A stretch of 64,000 nt of DNA from Pontibacter virosus (GTDB lineage Bacteria > Bacteroidota > Bacteroidia > Cytophagales > Hymenobacteraceae), in the NCBI RefSeq assembly GCF_003096355.1, contig NZ_QEKI01000008.1, forward strand, positions 62,001 through 126,000, read 5' to 3'. A program made the position numbers and the translations under genes. The first letter of the stretch is position 1. The number at the start of each line of letters is the position of its first letter. The notes beneath the pieces were generated by a model that had not been told where the DNA came from, ran no database searches, and worked only from the letters and a program-made list of their open reading frames with translations. Below are positions 17,523 to 25,296 of this stretch, one piece after another.

Positions 17523-18902
17523 TTAACAGGAAATAGAATCAGAAAACAGGCCGAAACGCTTGCGCAACTCCCACCAAGTACTGTTTTTCATGGGTGGTTG
17601 TCGGTCAGGAAAACGGGTATAGTACTGGCGCATGAGCTCTTCTTCGTAGCGCTGAAAAAATTCCGGATCGAAGTTGACGGCCGGCAGCTCTTGTATGACC
17701 TCGTGCAAGGTATAGCCCTGCTGCAGCCAATGGTGACACAGGTCGTGACGGTAGCGCACACCCAACAGGTTTATACCTAACAGCTTCTCCGTCCCCTTGT
17801 CATATAACAGGCGAATGGCTTTGGTAGCCTCTGCGTTCTGCCAGTACAGCGATTCGTGCTGTTCTGTGAATTGCGCGGGAACAGTGCCATAGGTCTGATA
17901 TTCGATGTCGAAGAACTTAGCCGAGTTAAACCAGGGACCCCGCTGGTATGGGGTACGATCGCCGAGCAGGGTGGAGGCCAAGGCCTCGGCGTGCAGCCGA
18001 CCGGTATACCAGAGTTGCTCCATCATTGGTTGACCCGGAGCGGGGTTTCGGAACTGGGCGCAGTCACTGAGGGCGTACACATCGGGCTGGCTGGTTTCAA
18101 AGATCTCGTTTACGAGTATACCCCGGTCAATGTCTAAACCTGCGCCTTTAAGAAATTCTATGTTCGGCTTCACGCCGGTGGTAATGCCTACAAACTGACA
18201 GGGGATTTCCTTGCCGCTGCGCGTCCGGATAGCGCGTGCCCTTCCTGATGCGTCAGCCAGAACTTCCTGCAGTTCTTCCTGCAGCAACAGCTCGATGCCG
18301 TGCTGTTGGATGTGATCGGTCACAAGCTGGGCCTCTTCCTGGGGTAGTACATTGTGCCAGTACAGTTTGTCCCGGATCAGCATGGTCACGGTAATGCCAC
18401 GGCTACGGAGCATCTCGGCCATTTCCACACCGATCAGGCCGCCTCCAACGATCACAGCCTGTTGTATACCTGCCGTGTTGGCTTCCATCAGTTCCAGGTC
18501 CTGCAGCGAGACAAGGCCTTGAACGCCTTTCAGCGTCTGACCGGGCCAGTCGTAATAAGCGGCGCTGGAGCCGGTGGCGAGCACCAGTTTGTCGTAGTGC
18601 AGGTGAGGGCCTTCGCGTAGCACCAGCTTTTTGTCGCTCGTTTCCACCCGTTTCACATAGTCGTGCACCAACTCTATCTTCTGTTCCTGCCAGTACCAGT
18701 CGGCATAGGGCACGATATCCTGAAAGCGCATGTGCCCCATGTACACGTACATCAGGGCGGTGCGGGAAAAGTGCAGCCGCGACTCAGCCGACACCATCGT
18801 AATGCGACAGTCGCTCTGTTGCCGTACACGCTGCGCCAGGGTAACGCCTGCAATGCCGTTGCCGATGATAACTAAGTGTTCCTGTGCTGTGATCTTCTCC
18901 AT
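17523..18902 (-). CDS. NAD(P)/FAD-dependent oxidoreductase
   Basis: 459 residues. The FAD-binding Rossmann motif is at the N-terminus (IIGNGIAGVTLAQRV), the NAD(P) motif in the middle (AVIVGGGLIGVEMAEML), with VLATGSSAAYYDWPG and VNEIFETSQPDVYALSDCA completing the class (NirB-like / rubredoxin-reductase-like). It probably oxidises NAD(P)H and hands electrons to the membrane 4Fe-4S protein encoded 15 bases downstream. The C-terminal 90 residues are an extra region. An inverted pair of the iterated AGGTATA word lies in its upstream region (18938-18965). Confidence 0.86.
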   Translation of the reverse strand: MEKITAQEHLVIIGNGIAGVTLAQRVRQQSDCRITMVSAESRLHFSRTALMYVYMGHMRFQDIVPYADWYWQEQKIELVHDYVKRVETSDKKLVLREGPHLHYDKLVLATGSSAAYYDWPGQTLKGVQGLVSLQDLELMEANTAGIQQAVIVGGGLIGVEMAEMLRSRGITVTMLIRDKLYWHNVLPQEEAQLVTDHIQQHGIELLLQEELQEVLADASGRARAIRTRSGKEIPCQFVGITTGVKPNIEFLKGAGLDIDRGILVNEIFETSQPDVYALSDCAQFRNPAPGQPMMEQLWYTGRLHAEALASTLLGDRTPYQRGPWFNSAKFFDIEYQTYGTVPAQFTEQHESLYWQNAEATKAIRLLYDKGTEKLLGINLLGVRYRHDLCHHWLQQGYTLHEVIQELPAVNFDPEFFQRYEEELMRQYYTRFPDRQPPMKNSTWWELRKRFGLFSDSISC

Positions 18903-18937
18903 TGAAAGCCTGTGCAGAACTGCTCGCTATACCTCAT

Positions 18938-18965
18938 TATACCTGACTGTGGCGTGACAGGTATA
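18938..18965. repeat. Self-complementary pair of the iterated TATACCTG / CAGGTATA word
   Basis: TATACCTG (18938-18945) and CAGGTATA (18958-18965) form a perfect 8-base stem with a 12-base loop; a further CTATACCT copy lies at 18927. It is in the short region between the FAD oxidoreductase start and the terminator of the next minus-strand gene. Confidence 0.8.
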
Positions 18966-18991
18966 GCCAAAGATACAAAATAAGGGCAGTC

Positions 18992-19026
18992 ATAAAAAAA
19001 AGAAGGCTGGGTGATCCCCAGCCTTC
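18992..19026 (-). terminator. Terminator of the hydrophilic 83-residue protein gene
   Basis: Inverted repeat GAAGGCTGGG / CCCAGCCTTC (19002-19011 and 19017-19026), followed on the minus strand by eight T. Confidence 0.9.
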
Positions 19027-19049
19027 CTCTTCACAAATCTAGTTAAACG

Positions 19050-19301
19050 TTAGCGGCTTCCGGCGCTACTGCCGACATCCTGTCCACCGTCTTCCACACT
19101 TTTACCGCCCTGGCGACCGCCGGTGCGTGGCTCGTTGCCCGTGCTGCGGCCCGCCTGATCACTTTCCTCTGAGCGTGCTATCTGCTCTGACGGATCCTTC
19201 TTGGCGGTCGGATGGATGTTTGGCACTTTGTTGCCCTCGTTTATATTGCTTTTGTTTTGCTCTTTGTTCTGGTCTTTATTCTTATCTGCGTTCATCTTCA
19301 A
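19050..19301 (-). CDS. Small hydrophilic, disordered protein (hydrophilin-like), unknown function
   Basis: 83 residues (81 if the second ATG at 19295 is used). The N-terminal third is Lys/Asn/Gln-rich (ADKNKDQNKEQNKSN), the rest Gly/Ser/Glu/Arg-rich; there is no Cys, Trp, Tyr or Phe and no hydrophobic core, so it should be unfolded. Such composition is known for desiccation- or stress-related hydrophilins; that role is inference. It has a strong terminator and sits beside three larger disordered proteins. Confidence 0.65.
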   Translation of the reverse strand: MKMNADKNKDQNKEQNKSNINEGNKVPNIHPTAKKDPSEQIARSEESDQAGRSTGNEPRTGGRQGGKSVEDGGQDVGSSAGSR

Positions 19302-19358
19302 TCTGTTTTAGTTGTCTTACGTTTTACTCTGATTTGCCCCCAGGGTTCTAACTATACC

Positions 19359-20024
19359 TTAGTAGCGGTCATAATCCGGGTTGGAGGCGGTGCGGTCCGG
19401 CGGACCGTAGCGGCGCGGCTGGCGCTGCTCGTAGTCGCTGTGGCGTTGGCGCAATTCGCCGGTCAATGGATTGTAGCGACGGTTGTAGTCCGGGTCGGAG
19501 TTACGATCGCCGTCGTAGCCAAAGCTGAGTGAGCCGGCCATGTTGCCATAGTTCTCACCGCGGCGCTGCGGGTAGTTGTCGGGACGGTAGTCTCCGTCGA
19601 AGTTGCCCGAAGTACGGCGGCTGTACAGGTCACCGTACTGCTGACTGCCACCACGAGAACTTCCGCTGCGGTCATTGTAGCCTGAACGGCTGTCGCGCAT
19701 ACCTGCGCTACCGCCATAGCGGCCACCGAAGTCGCTGTAATCACTTTGGCGTGAGCTGTCACCGCGATAGCTTTGCTGGTACTGGCGATCGGTATAGTCG
19801 TCGTTGTCTTGCAGGTTGCGGCTGCGGCGGTACACATAATCACCTCCCTGGTTATCGTTGTTATGGTCTCTCTCTCCCAAGTCGCCGTGGCGGGAGCGGT
19901 TGTAGGTGGTGTAGTGACTGTCTTCATCTAAACGGTAGGCGCCCCTGTACTGCGATTCGTCCGGACGACGGTTGTCGCGACTGCGATCATCGCGTCGATC
20001 CTGCCAGTTATTATATCTGTCCAT
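19359..20024 (-). CDS. Tyr/Arg/Asp/Gly-rich disordered protein, unknown function
   Basis: 221 residues from the ATG at 20024 (MDRYNNWQDRRDD). The composition is extreme: dominated by Arg, Asp, Tyr, Gly, Ser and Asn, with no Lys, Cys or Ile. No domain, signal peptide or membrane segment is visible. Short recurring pieces are (D/N)Y(D/N), YRG, SRSG and NSDPDYNRRYNPL. The last resembles HNSDRHYDPL in the divergently transcribed neighbour, so the two may be distant paralogues. High Tyr plus Arg with Lys excluded is the composition known from proteins that condense through Tyr-Arg contacts; applying this here is inference. The frame is long and unbroken in spite of the low complexity, and the opposite strand frame is a by-product. 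Confidence 0.7.
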   Translation of the reverse strand: MDRYNNWQDRRDDRSRDNRRPDESQYRGAYRLDEDSHYTTYNRSRHGDLGERDHNNDNQGGDYVYRRSRNLQDNDDYTDRQYQQSYRGDSSRQSDYSDFGGRYGGSAGMRDSRSGYNDRSGSSRGGSQQYGDLYSRRTSGNFDGDYRPDNYPQRRGENYGNMAGSLSFGYDGDRNSDPDYNRRYNPLTGELRQRHSDYEQRQPRRYGPPDRTASNPDYDRY

Positions 20025-20155
20025 AGTTTTATCTTGATTGGTACATCCTCTATAAACGCACAAACCGGTTGGGAGTTTAGCACTCGCCTTTAACCCAAAG
20101 CGGGGGCATGCCCGTAAACAGTAGCTAGATTATGTAAAAAATAAACCACAACGCT
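20025..20155. promoter_or_regulatory. Divergent promoter region of the disordered-protein cluster
   Basis: 131 bases between two divergently oriented starts. It must hold promoters for both sides. No exact TAnnTTTG element is present on either strand, which may mean an alternative sigma factor; that is inference. Confidence 0.4.
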
Positions 20156-20839
20156 ATGAGAAACAACAGAGAAGAAAACCGTGAAAATCGTAATGTGGAG
20201 CCACGCTGGGCGCACAGCCACCACCATGGTGAAAACTCAGACCGCGGCAATTACACCGTGGACTCGCGCTTCAACAGCGGTTACGGTGCGCAGGAAGACG
20301 ATTACTATGACACCAGATCCTTCAACACCAACATAGACCACGAGTACGGCTCCCGGCAGGGGCGCTTTCAGCCAGGCGGGGCACAGTACAGCGGCGAGGA
20401 TTATGCTTCGAACAGACGCAGAAGAAATGACAACCCCTATGGCATGAGCTATGTGCCGAACGACGACCACAACTCAGACCGCCACTACGACCCGCTGGCC
20501 GACTATAGCAACCGGGACTATGATGACCTGCGTCGTCCGGGCAACTCGTGGACACGCTCTGGCCAGTATGATGAGTCCTTCGGACATGATGTAGGAAGTA
20601 GGAGAAGAGGTTCAGAAAGTTTCCAGGGGCACTCTTCCATGGGGGACTACGAATCTTACCGCCGCTACGAGATGAACAACCCGGCCTACGACAATGACTA
20701 CAGCGGGGGCTTTGCCGGCCGTAACCACACCGAAGGTCGCGATCATTTTGGCGAAGACAGTCACTACAGCAACCTCAGCCGCTGGGGACAGGAGAACCGT
20801 CCGAAGCGCCGCTCAGAGGACCGACACAACAGACATTAA
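20156..20839 (+). CDS. Tyr/Arg/Asp/Asn-rich disordered protein, unknown function
   Basis: 227 residues. Charged N-terminus (MRNNREENRENRN), a His cluster (HSHHH), then Tyr/Asp/Arg/Ser/Gly-rich sequence to the basic end RPKRRSEDRHNRH, which contains the only Lys. No Cys. No recognised domain. The piece DHNSDRHYDPLADYSNRDYDD recalls the neighbour on the other strand. A hairpin follows 13 bases after the stop, and a third protein of the same kind starts 14 bases beyond it, so the two plus-strand genes are probably one unit with partial termination between them. Confidence 0.7.
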   Translation: MRNNREENRENRNVEPRWAHSHHHGENSDRGNYTVDSRFNSGYGAQEDDYYDTRSFNTNIDHEYGSRQGRFQPGGAQYSGEDYASNRRRRNDNPYGMSYVPNDDHNSDRHYDPLADYSNRDYDDLRRPGNSWTRSGQYDESFGHDVGSRRRGSESFQGHSSMGDYESYRRYEMNNPAYDNDYSGGFAGRNHTEGRDHFGEDSHYSNLSRWGQENRPKRRSEDRHNRH

Positions 20840-20852
20840 TATGTAAAACCAC

Positions 20853-20890
20853 ACAGCCGCAGGAGAGTGATCTTCTGCGGCTGTCATTTT
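20853..20890 (+). terminator. Hairpin between two disordered-protein genes (partial terminator or processing site)
   Basis: Inverted repeat ACAGCCGCAG / CTGCGGCTGT (20853-20862 and 20875-20884) followed by only four T, ending 14 bases before the next ATG. The weak tail suggests attenuation or mRNA processing rather than full termination. Confidence 0.6.
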
Positions 20891-20903
20891 AAAGTATAAA
20901 ACG

Positions 20904-21437
20904 ATGAGAGATTACAGAGATCAGCATTACGACGACTTTAATCGCCAGTACGAACAGGAGCATCCGCGCCAACAATACTACCGCAACGAGCGCCAAAACT
21001 GGGAAAGAAGACGACCAGAAGACGAAGGCGCCGGGCAACAGTACCGTGCAAGATACGAAGAACCACGCATGCGCGAAGGTAACTACCGCGGCGATATGGA
21101 GGACTATTACAATACAACTTATGACACCAATAATTATAGTGGTGTGCCGCGGCATGAAGAGTATGGATTGCCGCATGGTTCCGAAAACGACCTGGGAAGA
21201 GTAAGCCGCGGCAATCCGCAGTTCTACAACCCTGACAGTTTTGAGCGGACCCGCTACCGCTACAGCACCGGGTACAATCCGAACTACGACAACCCCGAGG
21301 AGGGCGACCTGTACCGCGACTTCGACAGCCGGGGTAACCACGGATTCCGACACGACGCATCTTACGGAAATGCCGATGAGTTTCGTGATTTTGGCGACGA
21401 CCACTATGGCTCCCGCGACCAGAGTGGCCGGTACTAG
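20904..21437 (+). CDS. Tyr/Arg-rich disordered protein, unknown function
   Basis: 177 residues, of which 22 are Tyr and 26 Arg by my count; Asp, Glu, Asn and Gly make up most of the rest, and Lys, Cys and Ile are absent. The N-terminal third is denser in Arg/Glu/Gln and could form helix (EQEHPRQQYYRNERQNWERR); the rest is (Y/F)(D/N/R)G-type low complexity (YNPNYDN, DFGDDHYGSRDQSGRY). No domain is recognised. A strong terminator follows about 100 bases later. Confidence 0.7.
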   Translation: MRDYRDQHYDDFNRQYEQEHPRQQYYRNERQNWERRRPEDEGAGQQYRARYEEPRMREGNYRGDMEDYYNTTYDTNNYSGVPRHEEYGLPHGSENDLGRVSRGNPQFYNPDSFERTRYRYSTGYNPNYDNPEEGDLYRDFDSRGNHGFRHDASYGNADEFRDFGDDHYGSRDQSGRY

Positions 21438-21537
21438 AGAAGTGACTTGAAAAAATGAGAATACACTATTGTATACTTTTTTTAACACCTACGTATAAGT
21501 GACTATACATTAGTATTGAATTTCCATCTGAGAAAGG

Positions 21538-21564
21538 CCACAGCACAACAGCTGTGGTTTTTTT
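21538..21564 (+). terminator. Terminator of the disordered-protein operon
   Basis: CCACAGC / GCTGTGG stem (21538-21544 and 21551-21557) with a 6-base loop and seven T directly after it. Confidence 0.9.
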
Positions 21565-21640
21565 CAATTTTGTGTGGAATCTTTAAAATTGGATTAATTT
21601 ATTTTCATTTGATAAAATTTTACGATTCGGGCATATATCC

Positions 21641-22186
21641 ATGAGCATACTCAGATCATTTCTATTAGGTATCGTTACCCTGGTTGCAATACTGGGTATC
21701 ATATCCATTAGCCTGCCGCGCCAAATTCACATCCAGCGCGATATCATCATCAATGCTTCGCCTGAAGCAACTTACGAGCAGCTGATCGATCTACGCAACT
21801 GGCCAAATTGGCTTCCGGGCGACCATAACAGGACAAGCAAAATGCTGAGCTATGCGGGTCCTTCCGTGGGGTCCAGTCTTCATTGGACGAGTGAGCGGCG
21901 CAGCATGGGGCAGAGCACCGTCACGATTGTGTCGGCTGAGCCTCCCAAAAAACTAGTCACTGACCTGGAGTTTGAGAAAGAAGACAAGGCGCACAGCACC
22001 TTTACGCTTGAAGAAACTGAAGAGGGTACCAAACTCACGTGGCATTTGGAAAAGTATATGGGTGACAATCCCATCCGTAAATTTTCTGGACTGCTGATCG
22101 ACAGTACTGTGGGAGAGGAGTTTGAGGACGGACTCGCAAATATCAAAAAAGAAGTGGAGTCTAAAAACGTGCTGACCGACAATTAA
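21641..22186 (+). CDS. SRPBCC (polyketide cyclase-like) family protein
   Basis: 181 residues. One N-terminal membrane segment (about 5-24), then a START-like fold: RDIIINASPEATYEQLIDLRNWPNWLPG is the typical first strand and lid helix, and FTLEETEEGTKLTWHLE the later strands. Family members bind hydrophobic ligands, but none can be named here. Monocistronic; its message probably ends at the hairpin 22213-22244, which it shares with the convergent DUF421 gene. Confidence 0.82.
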   Translation: MSILRSFLLGIVTLVAILGIISISLPRQIHIQRDIIINASPEATYEQLIDLRNWPNWLPGDHNRTSKMLSYAGPSVGSSLHWTSERRSMGQSTVTIVSAEPPKKLVTDLEFEKEDKAHSTFTLEETEEGTKLTWHLEKYMGDNPIRKFSGLLIDSTVGEEFEDGLANIKKEVESKNVLTDN

Positions 22187-22212
22187 GCATTGACTTTATT
22201 GGATAGAGTCTC

Positions 22213-22244
22213 AAGGTATAGCCTGAAAAAGCTATACCTTTTCT
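22213..22244. terminator. Terminator hairpin made from two inverted copies of the iterated word
   Basis: AAGGTATAGC (22213-22222) and GCTATACCTT (22231-22240) form a perfect 10-base stem with an 8-base loop, followed by TTCT on the plus strand; it overlaps the last codons of the convergent DUF421 gene. The stem is the genome-wide repeated word paired with its own complement. Confidence 0.75.
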
Positions 22245-22702
22245 ATTTCCTTTTGTTCCTGTTCTTTCGGTATGATGGTGATTTTGCCGTCTTTTTCCAG
22301 AATAGCGTACTTGATCTGATCGAGCCGCTGTAGCCCTTGCAGCGCCCGGGCTGATTCCATAATATCCGCCTCGTCTACCCGCACTTTCTTCAGCCGGTCG
22401 TGCAGCAACTTACCATCGTCCAGAATAATGACCGGCACCCCGTCCAGCACCTTGCCAAAGTAATTGAATTTCTGCTTGAGAAGCGAGAGACTGATGTCGG
22501 CCAGCAAAAGGGTGACGATCAGCACAAAGCTGTTGGTCATGGACTGGTCTTCGCCAACAAGTGCCTGCTCCGCCGTTTCGGCAATGATCAGTAAGAGCAC
22601 AAAGTCGAAGACGGTGGCCTCGTACAGGGTTCTTTTGCCGCTTACCCTGAAAATGATCATCAGGAATACATACAGGATCAATCCTCTGATAACGGTTTCC
22701 AT
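22232..22702 (-). CDS. DUF421 (YetF-like) membrane protein
   Basis: 156 residues. Two or three membrane segments (about 5-20, 33-50, 58-75), then the soluble DUF421 domain: VLDGVPVIILDDGKLLHDRLKKVRVDEADIMESARALQG and IKYAILEKDGKITIIPKEQ, both diagnostic. Function is not established; YetF-type proteins are common in bacteria. It starts 9 bases after the preceding gene on the same strand ends, so the two are co-transcribed. Confidence 0.9.
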   Translation of the reverse strand: METVIRGLILYVFLMIIFRVSGKRTLYEATVFDFVLLLIIAETAEQALVGEDQSMTNSFVLIVTLLLADISLSLLKQKFNYFGKVLDGVPVIILDDGKLLHDRLKKVRVDEADIMESARALQGLQRLDQIKYAILEKDGKITIIPKEQEQKEIEKV

Positions 22703-22711
22703 AACGTAGAC

Positions 22712-23215
22712 TTAGGGGTATATAAATTGAGTGATAGCAACCTTCTTTTCGGAAGTAGAAAAATGAAGTGGCATAGAGCCCATGCCATTAGGCGTCAGGT
22801 AAAAGGTGACAGCAAATGGCTGGTTGGCGGAAGCGAAACGGTAGGTAATGCCCTTTTCGGTGGCATAGACCTCTGAAGGTTCAGGCACCACTTTATCAAC
22901 TTCAAGCTTCTCGTGAAATTCCTTGCTTAGGTGCAGGTCGGTGAGGGTATCACTGGCGGAGGGTTTAAGTTTCACTTTGATTTCGGCCGGGGCGCCCCGT
23001 CTCAAAAAGCGTTCATACTCCACTTCGAGTCCTTCGGCACTGTCACCGGCCTTTAAGGTCTGAAAGTTGCCAATGCCACCATCACCCGTAAATCCCAGTA
23101 AAGCGGCAATTACTACGAGGGCCATCAGGACCCAGGCTACCCGCTGGATTTTCCAGTTGGCGCTTTCCAGTTCAATATCCTCGTCGATGTCGAGTTCGCC
23201 TCTGTGTTTTTTCAC
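22712..23215 (-). CDS. Single-pass membrane protein, partner of DUF421 gene
   Basis: 167 residues. A charged, acidic cytoplasmic start (KKHRGELDIDEDIELE), one membrane segment (about 28-46, VAWVLMALVVIAALLGF) and a beta-rich extracytoplasmic domain. From memory, unnamed proteins with this layout are often encoded next to DUF421 genes, which agrees with the 9-base spacing here. No catalytic motif is visible. Confidence 0.75.
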   Translation of the reverse strand: MKKHRGELDIDEDIELESANWKIQRVAWVLMALVVIAALLGFTGDGGIGNFQTLKAGDSAEGLEVEYERFLRRGAPAEIKVKLKPSASDTLTDLHLSKEFHEKLEVDKVVPEPSEVYATEKGITYRFASANQPFAVTFYLTPNGMGSMPLHFSTSEKKVAITQFIYP

Positions 23216-23263
23216 GGCTATACCTTGCGTTTGCTTTCGCAGGTATATAACGCTTGGGCAAAT

Positions 23264-24157
23264 TTATGGTTTTGCCAGGCTTTCGGGGCTTGCGATTTCG
23301 GGGTAGGCTTCTGTCCTAAAATCGGCCACTTTTTTGTAAAGCTTGCCTTTTTCGGCCAGCGAAGATAGGAAGAGCGTGACTTTGGAGGTGTTGAAGTGGT
23401 TGGACAGATCGGCCAGTAAATCCGGTATACCATCGCGGTCGAGGTCGCCGACCCAGAGGAGCACGTAAATGGCGCTTTCAAAGTTCTCGTCAGAAGCCAG
23501 TTCCTGTGTGATCCTGCGCCCGTTTTTGGTGCCCGTCACCGTCCACTTGTAGTTCTGGACAGAGTAAGATTCAGAGCCCTCTTGTTGTATACTGTCGCCC
23601 GTGGCAACCAGGGTATAGGTCTTGCCTTTATACCTGAGGTCAATGGAAGTGTTTGGGAGGATCACCTGGTTTGGATATCCTACAGTGTCGACGGCACTTT
23701 CCTGTAGTTTGGCTGTACCTGTCACGAAGAAAAGGGTATTCGGGTGCTCGCCGCGCACTTCACGACCCGAGCGCACCTGGCGGCCTTTGTCGTAGACCGG
23801 ATCGAAAAAGCTGGTGACTTGCAAACCGCTGGGTTGTAGCCTGAAAATGCTGTCGTCCTGCACGAGCGCCATCCAGGGCTTTTGCTCCACGCCCTGCCAT
23901 ACCTCATGCTTATGGAAGCGCCCTTCGATCATGATCTTGGCGGCCGTGCTGGGTTCCGGGCTCAGGTCTGTCGTGTCGGGAGTATAGTGCTGCAACTCGT
24001 CGTCAGGAGGCAATGTGGCTGAGTCGGGTGCCTGCACCAGGCTGGTGTCTTTCTCTAGGAGATGCGTATGATCCGTTTGGTTGGCCTGCGACTGGTCCGG
24101 GGAGTTGTTGCAGGCTGCCATGCTCAAAGCTAAAAACAGGATCGCAGGTATACGCAT
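23264..24157 (-). CDS. Lipoprotein of unknown function with a DxDxDG repeat
   Basis: 297 residues. Lipoprotein signal peptide ending in MAAC (C16), a Ser/Thr/Pro/Asp-rich spacer (to about 75), then a beta-rich body. Near the C-terminus VGDLDRDGIPDLLAD looks like a calcium-binding FG-GAP/EF-type loop (DLDRDGIPDL). Probably attached to the outer membrane or periplasmic face. I do not recognise the family; no functional neighbour. Confidence 0.75.
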   Translation of the reverse strand: MRIPAILFLALSMAACNNSPDQSQANQTDHTHLLEKDTSLVQAPDSATLPPDDELQHYTPDTTDLSPEPSTAAKIMIEGRFHKHEVWQGVEQKPWMALVQDDSIFRLQPSGLQVTSFFDPVYDKGRQVRSGREVRGEHPNTLFFVTGTAKLQESAVDTVGYPNQVILPNTSIDLRYKGKTYTLVATGDSIQQEGSESYSVQNYKWTVTGTKNGRRITQELASDENFESAIYVLLWVGDLDRDGIPDLLADLSNHFNTSKVTLFLSSLAEKGKLYKKVADFRTEAYPEIASPESLAKP

Positions 24158-24213
24158 GGTGGTCAGGTATTAGGATAGAAGAAAACGAATATAGCGAAAA
24201 TATCTTTGGTACA

Positions 24214-24253
24214 TACAAAAAACAGGAAGGCTGACCAGCGCCGACCTTCCTGC
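24214..24253 (-). terminator. Terminator of dapA
   Basis: ACAGGAAGG / CCTTCCTG stem (24222-24230 and 24245-24252), followed on the minus strand by six T. Confidence 0.85.
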
Positions 24254-24280
24254 TTTGTTAGCTATACCTTGCGCAGCTGG

Positions 24281-25150
24281 CTACAGCTGCTTGTAAAGTC
24301 TGTCTCTGAGACCGGCAGTGGCCTCCACCAGCGGAAGGCGCACCGCACCACCGCATACGCCGAAGCGCTCCAACAGTGCCTTCACACCCACCGGATTGCC
24401 TTCTTCATACATCATCGGGTTGATGTCGACGAAGTCGAAAAGCAGGTCAGAAGACTCTTTAAACTGGTTAGACAAACCGAGACGTACCATCTTGCTAAAC
24501 TTCTCCGGGAAGGCATTGGCCAGTACGGAGATCACACCCACAGCACCGAAGGCAATCATTGGTAGGGTAAGCATGTCGTCGCCGCTGATCAGCATAAAAT
24601 CAGCCGGCTTGTGCTTGGCAATGTGCATGCATTGCTCCAGGTTACCAGATGCTTCTTTGATGCCGATGATGTTTTGGTGAGCCGCCAGACGCACGGTGGT
24701 GTCAGGGGCTATGTTGCTGCCTGTACGACCCGGCACGTTGTACAAAATCACTGGTATCGGGCAGGCATCGGCTATCTGGGTATAGTGCTGGTATATACCT
24801 TGCTGAGAAGGCTTGTTGTAGTAAGGGCTCACCGATAGCACGGCGGTTATACCGTCCAGATCCGTTTTCTGGATTGTGTCGAGAACATGCTGTGTGTTGT
24901 TGCCGCCCAAACCGTATACCAGTGGCACACGGCCGTTCACGTGCTTCTTCACAAAAGCCAGAATCTCGGCTTTCTCTTCAGCTGTTGTCGTTACTGACTC
25001 CCCCGTGGTTCCGTTCACCACCAGGTACTCCACGCCACCTTCTATGGTGAAATCAAGCAACTGGCGCAGCCCGTCGTAGTCTACGTCCAGGTTGCTGGCA
25101 AATGGGGTTACCAAAGCAACACCCGTTCCTTTTAATTTATCTTGTATCAT
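24281..25150 (-). CDS. dapA: 4-hydroxy-tetrahydrodipicolinate synthase
   Basis: 289 residues, normal length. Condenses pyruvate with aspartate semialdehyde, the first committed step to diaminopimelate and lysine. GTTGES at 48-52, the Tyr of the catalytic triad (Y137, ILYNVPGRTG) and the Schiff-base lysine (K165, IIGIKEASGN) are all in place. It is a single gene with its own terminator, and no other dap gene is near. Confidence 0.97.
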   Translation of the reverse strand: MIQDKLKGTGVALVTPFASNLDVDYDGLRQLLDFTIEGGVEYLVVNGTTGESVTTTAEEKAEILAFVKKHVNGRVPLVYGLGGNNTQHVLDTIQKTDLDGITAVLSVSPYYNKPSQQGIYQHYTQIADACPIPVILYNVPGRTGSNIAPDTTVRLAAHQNIIGIKEASGNLEQCMHIAKHKPADFMLISGDDMLTLPMIAFGAVGVISVLANAFPEKFSKMVRLGLSNQFKESSDLLFDFVDINPMMYEEGNPVGVKALLERFGVCGGAVRLPLVEATAGLRDRLYKQL

Positions 25151-25296
25151 GCGCTGTTTTTCTAATGCGCGAAGTTCGAATTATCCGACGGAATCTGCAA
25201 ACAGGAAAACAGGAATCCGTAATCAGCAAACAATTGTCAATAAATAGAAGATCACACAAAAATATCTAATACGCTTCTCCGTAAAATTTCCACTAC

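Noticed and set aside
19463..20026. Long Thr/Ala-, Ser/Arg- and Cys/Gly-rich frames on both strands of the disordered-protein genes
   Set aside because: They are by-products of low-complexity GAT/TAC/CGC codons in the real frames; a shadow with many Cys or only Thr/Ala is not plausible.
25151..25296. tRNA-like GTTCGAATT at about 25168
   Set aside because: No acceptor or anticodon stems can be built around it.
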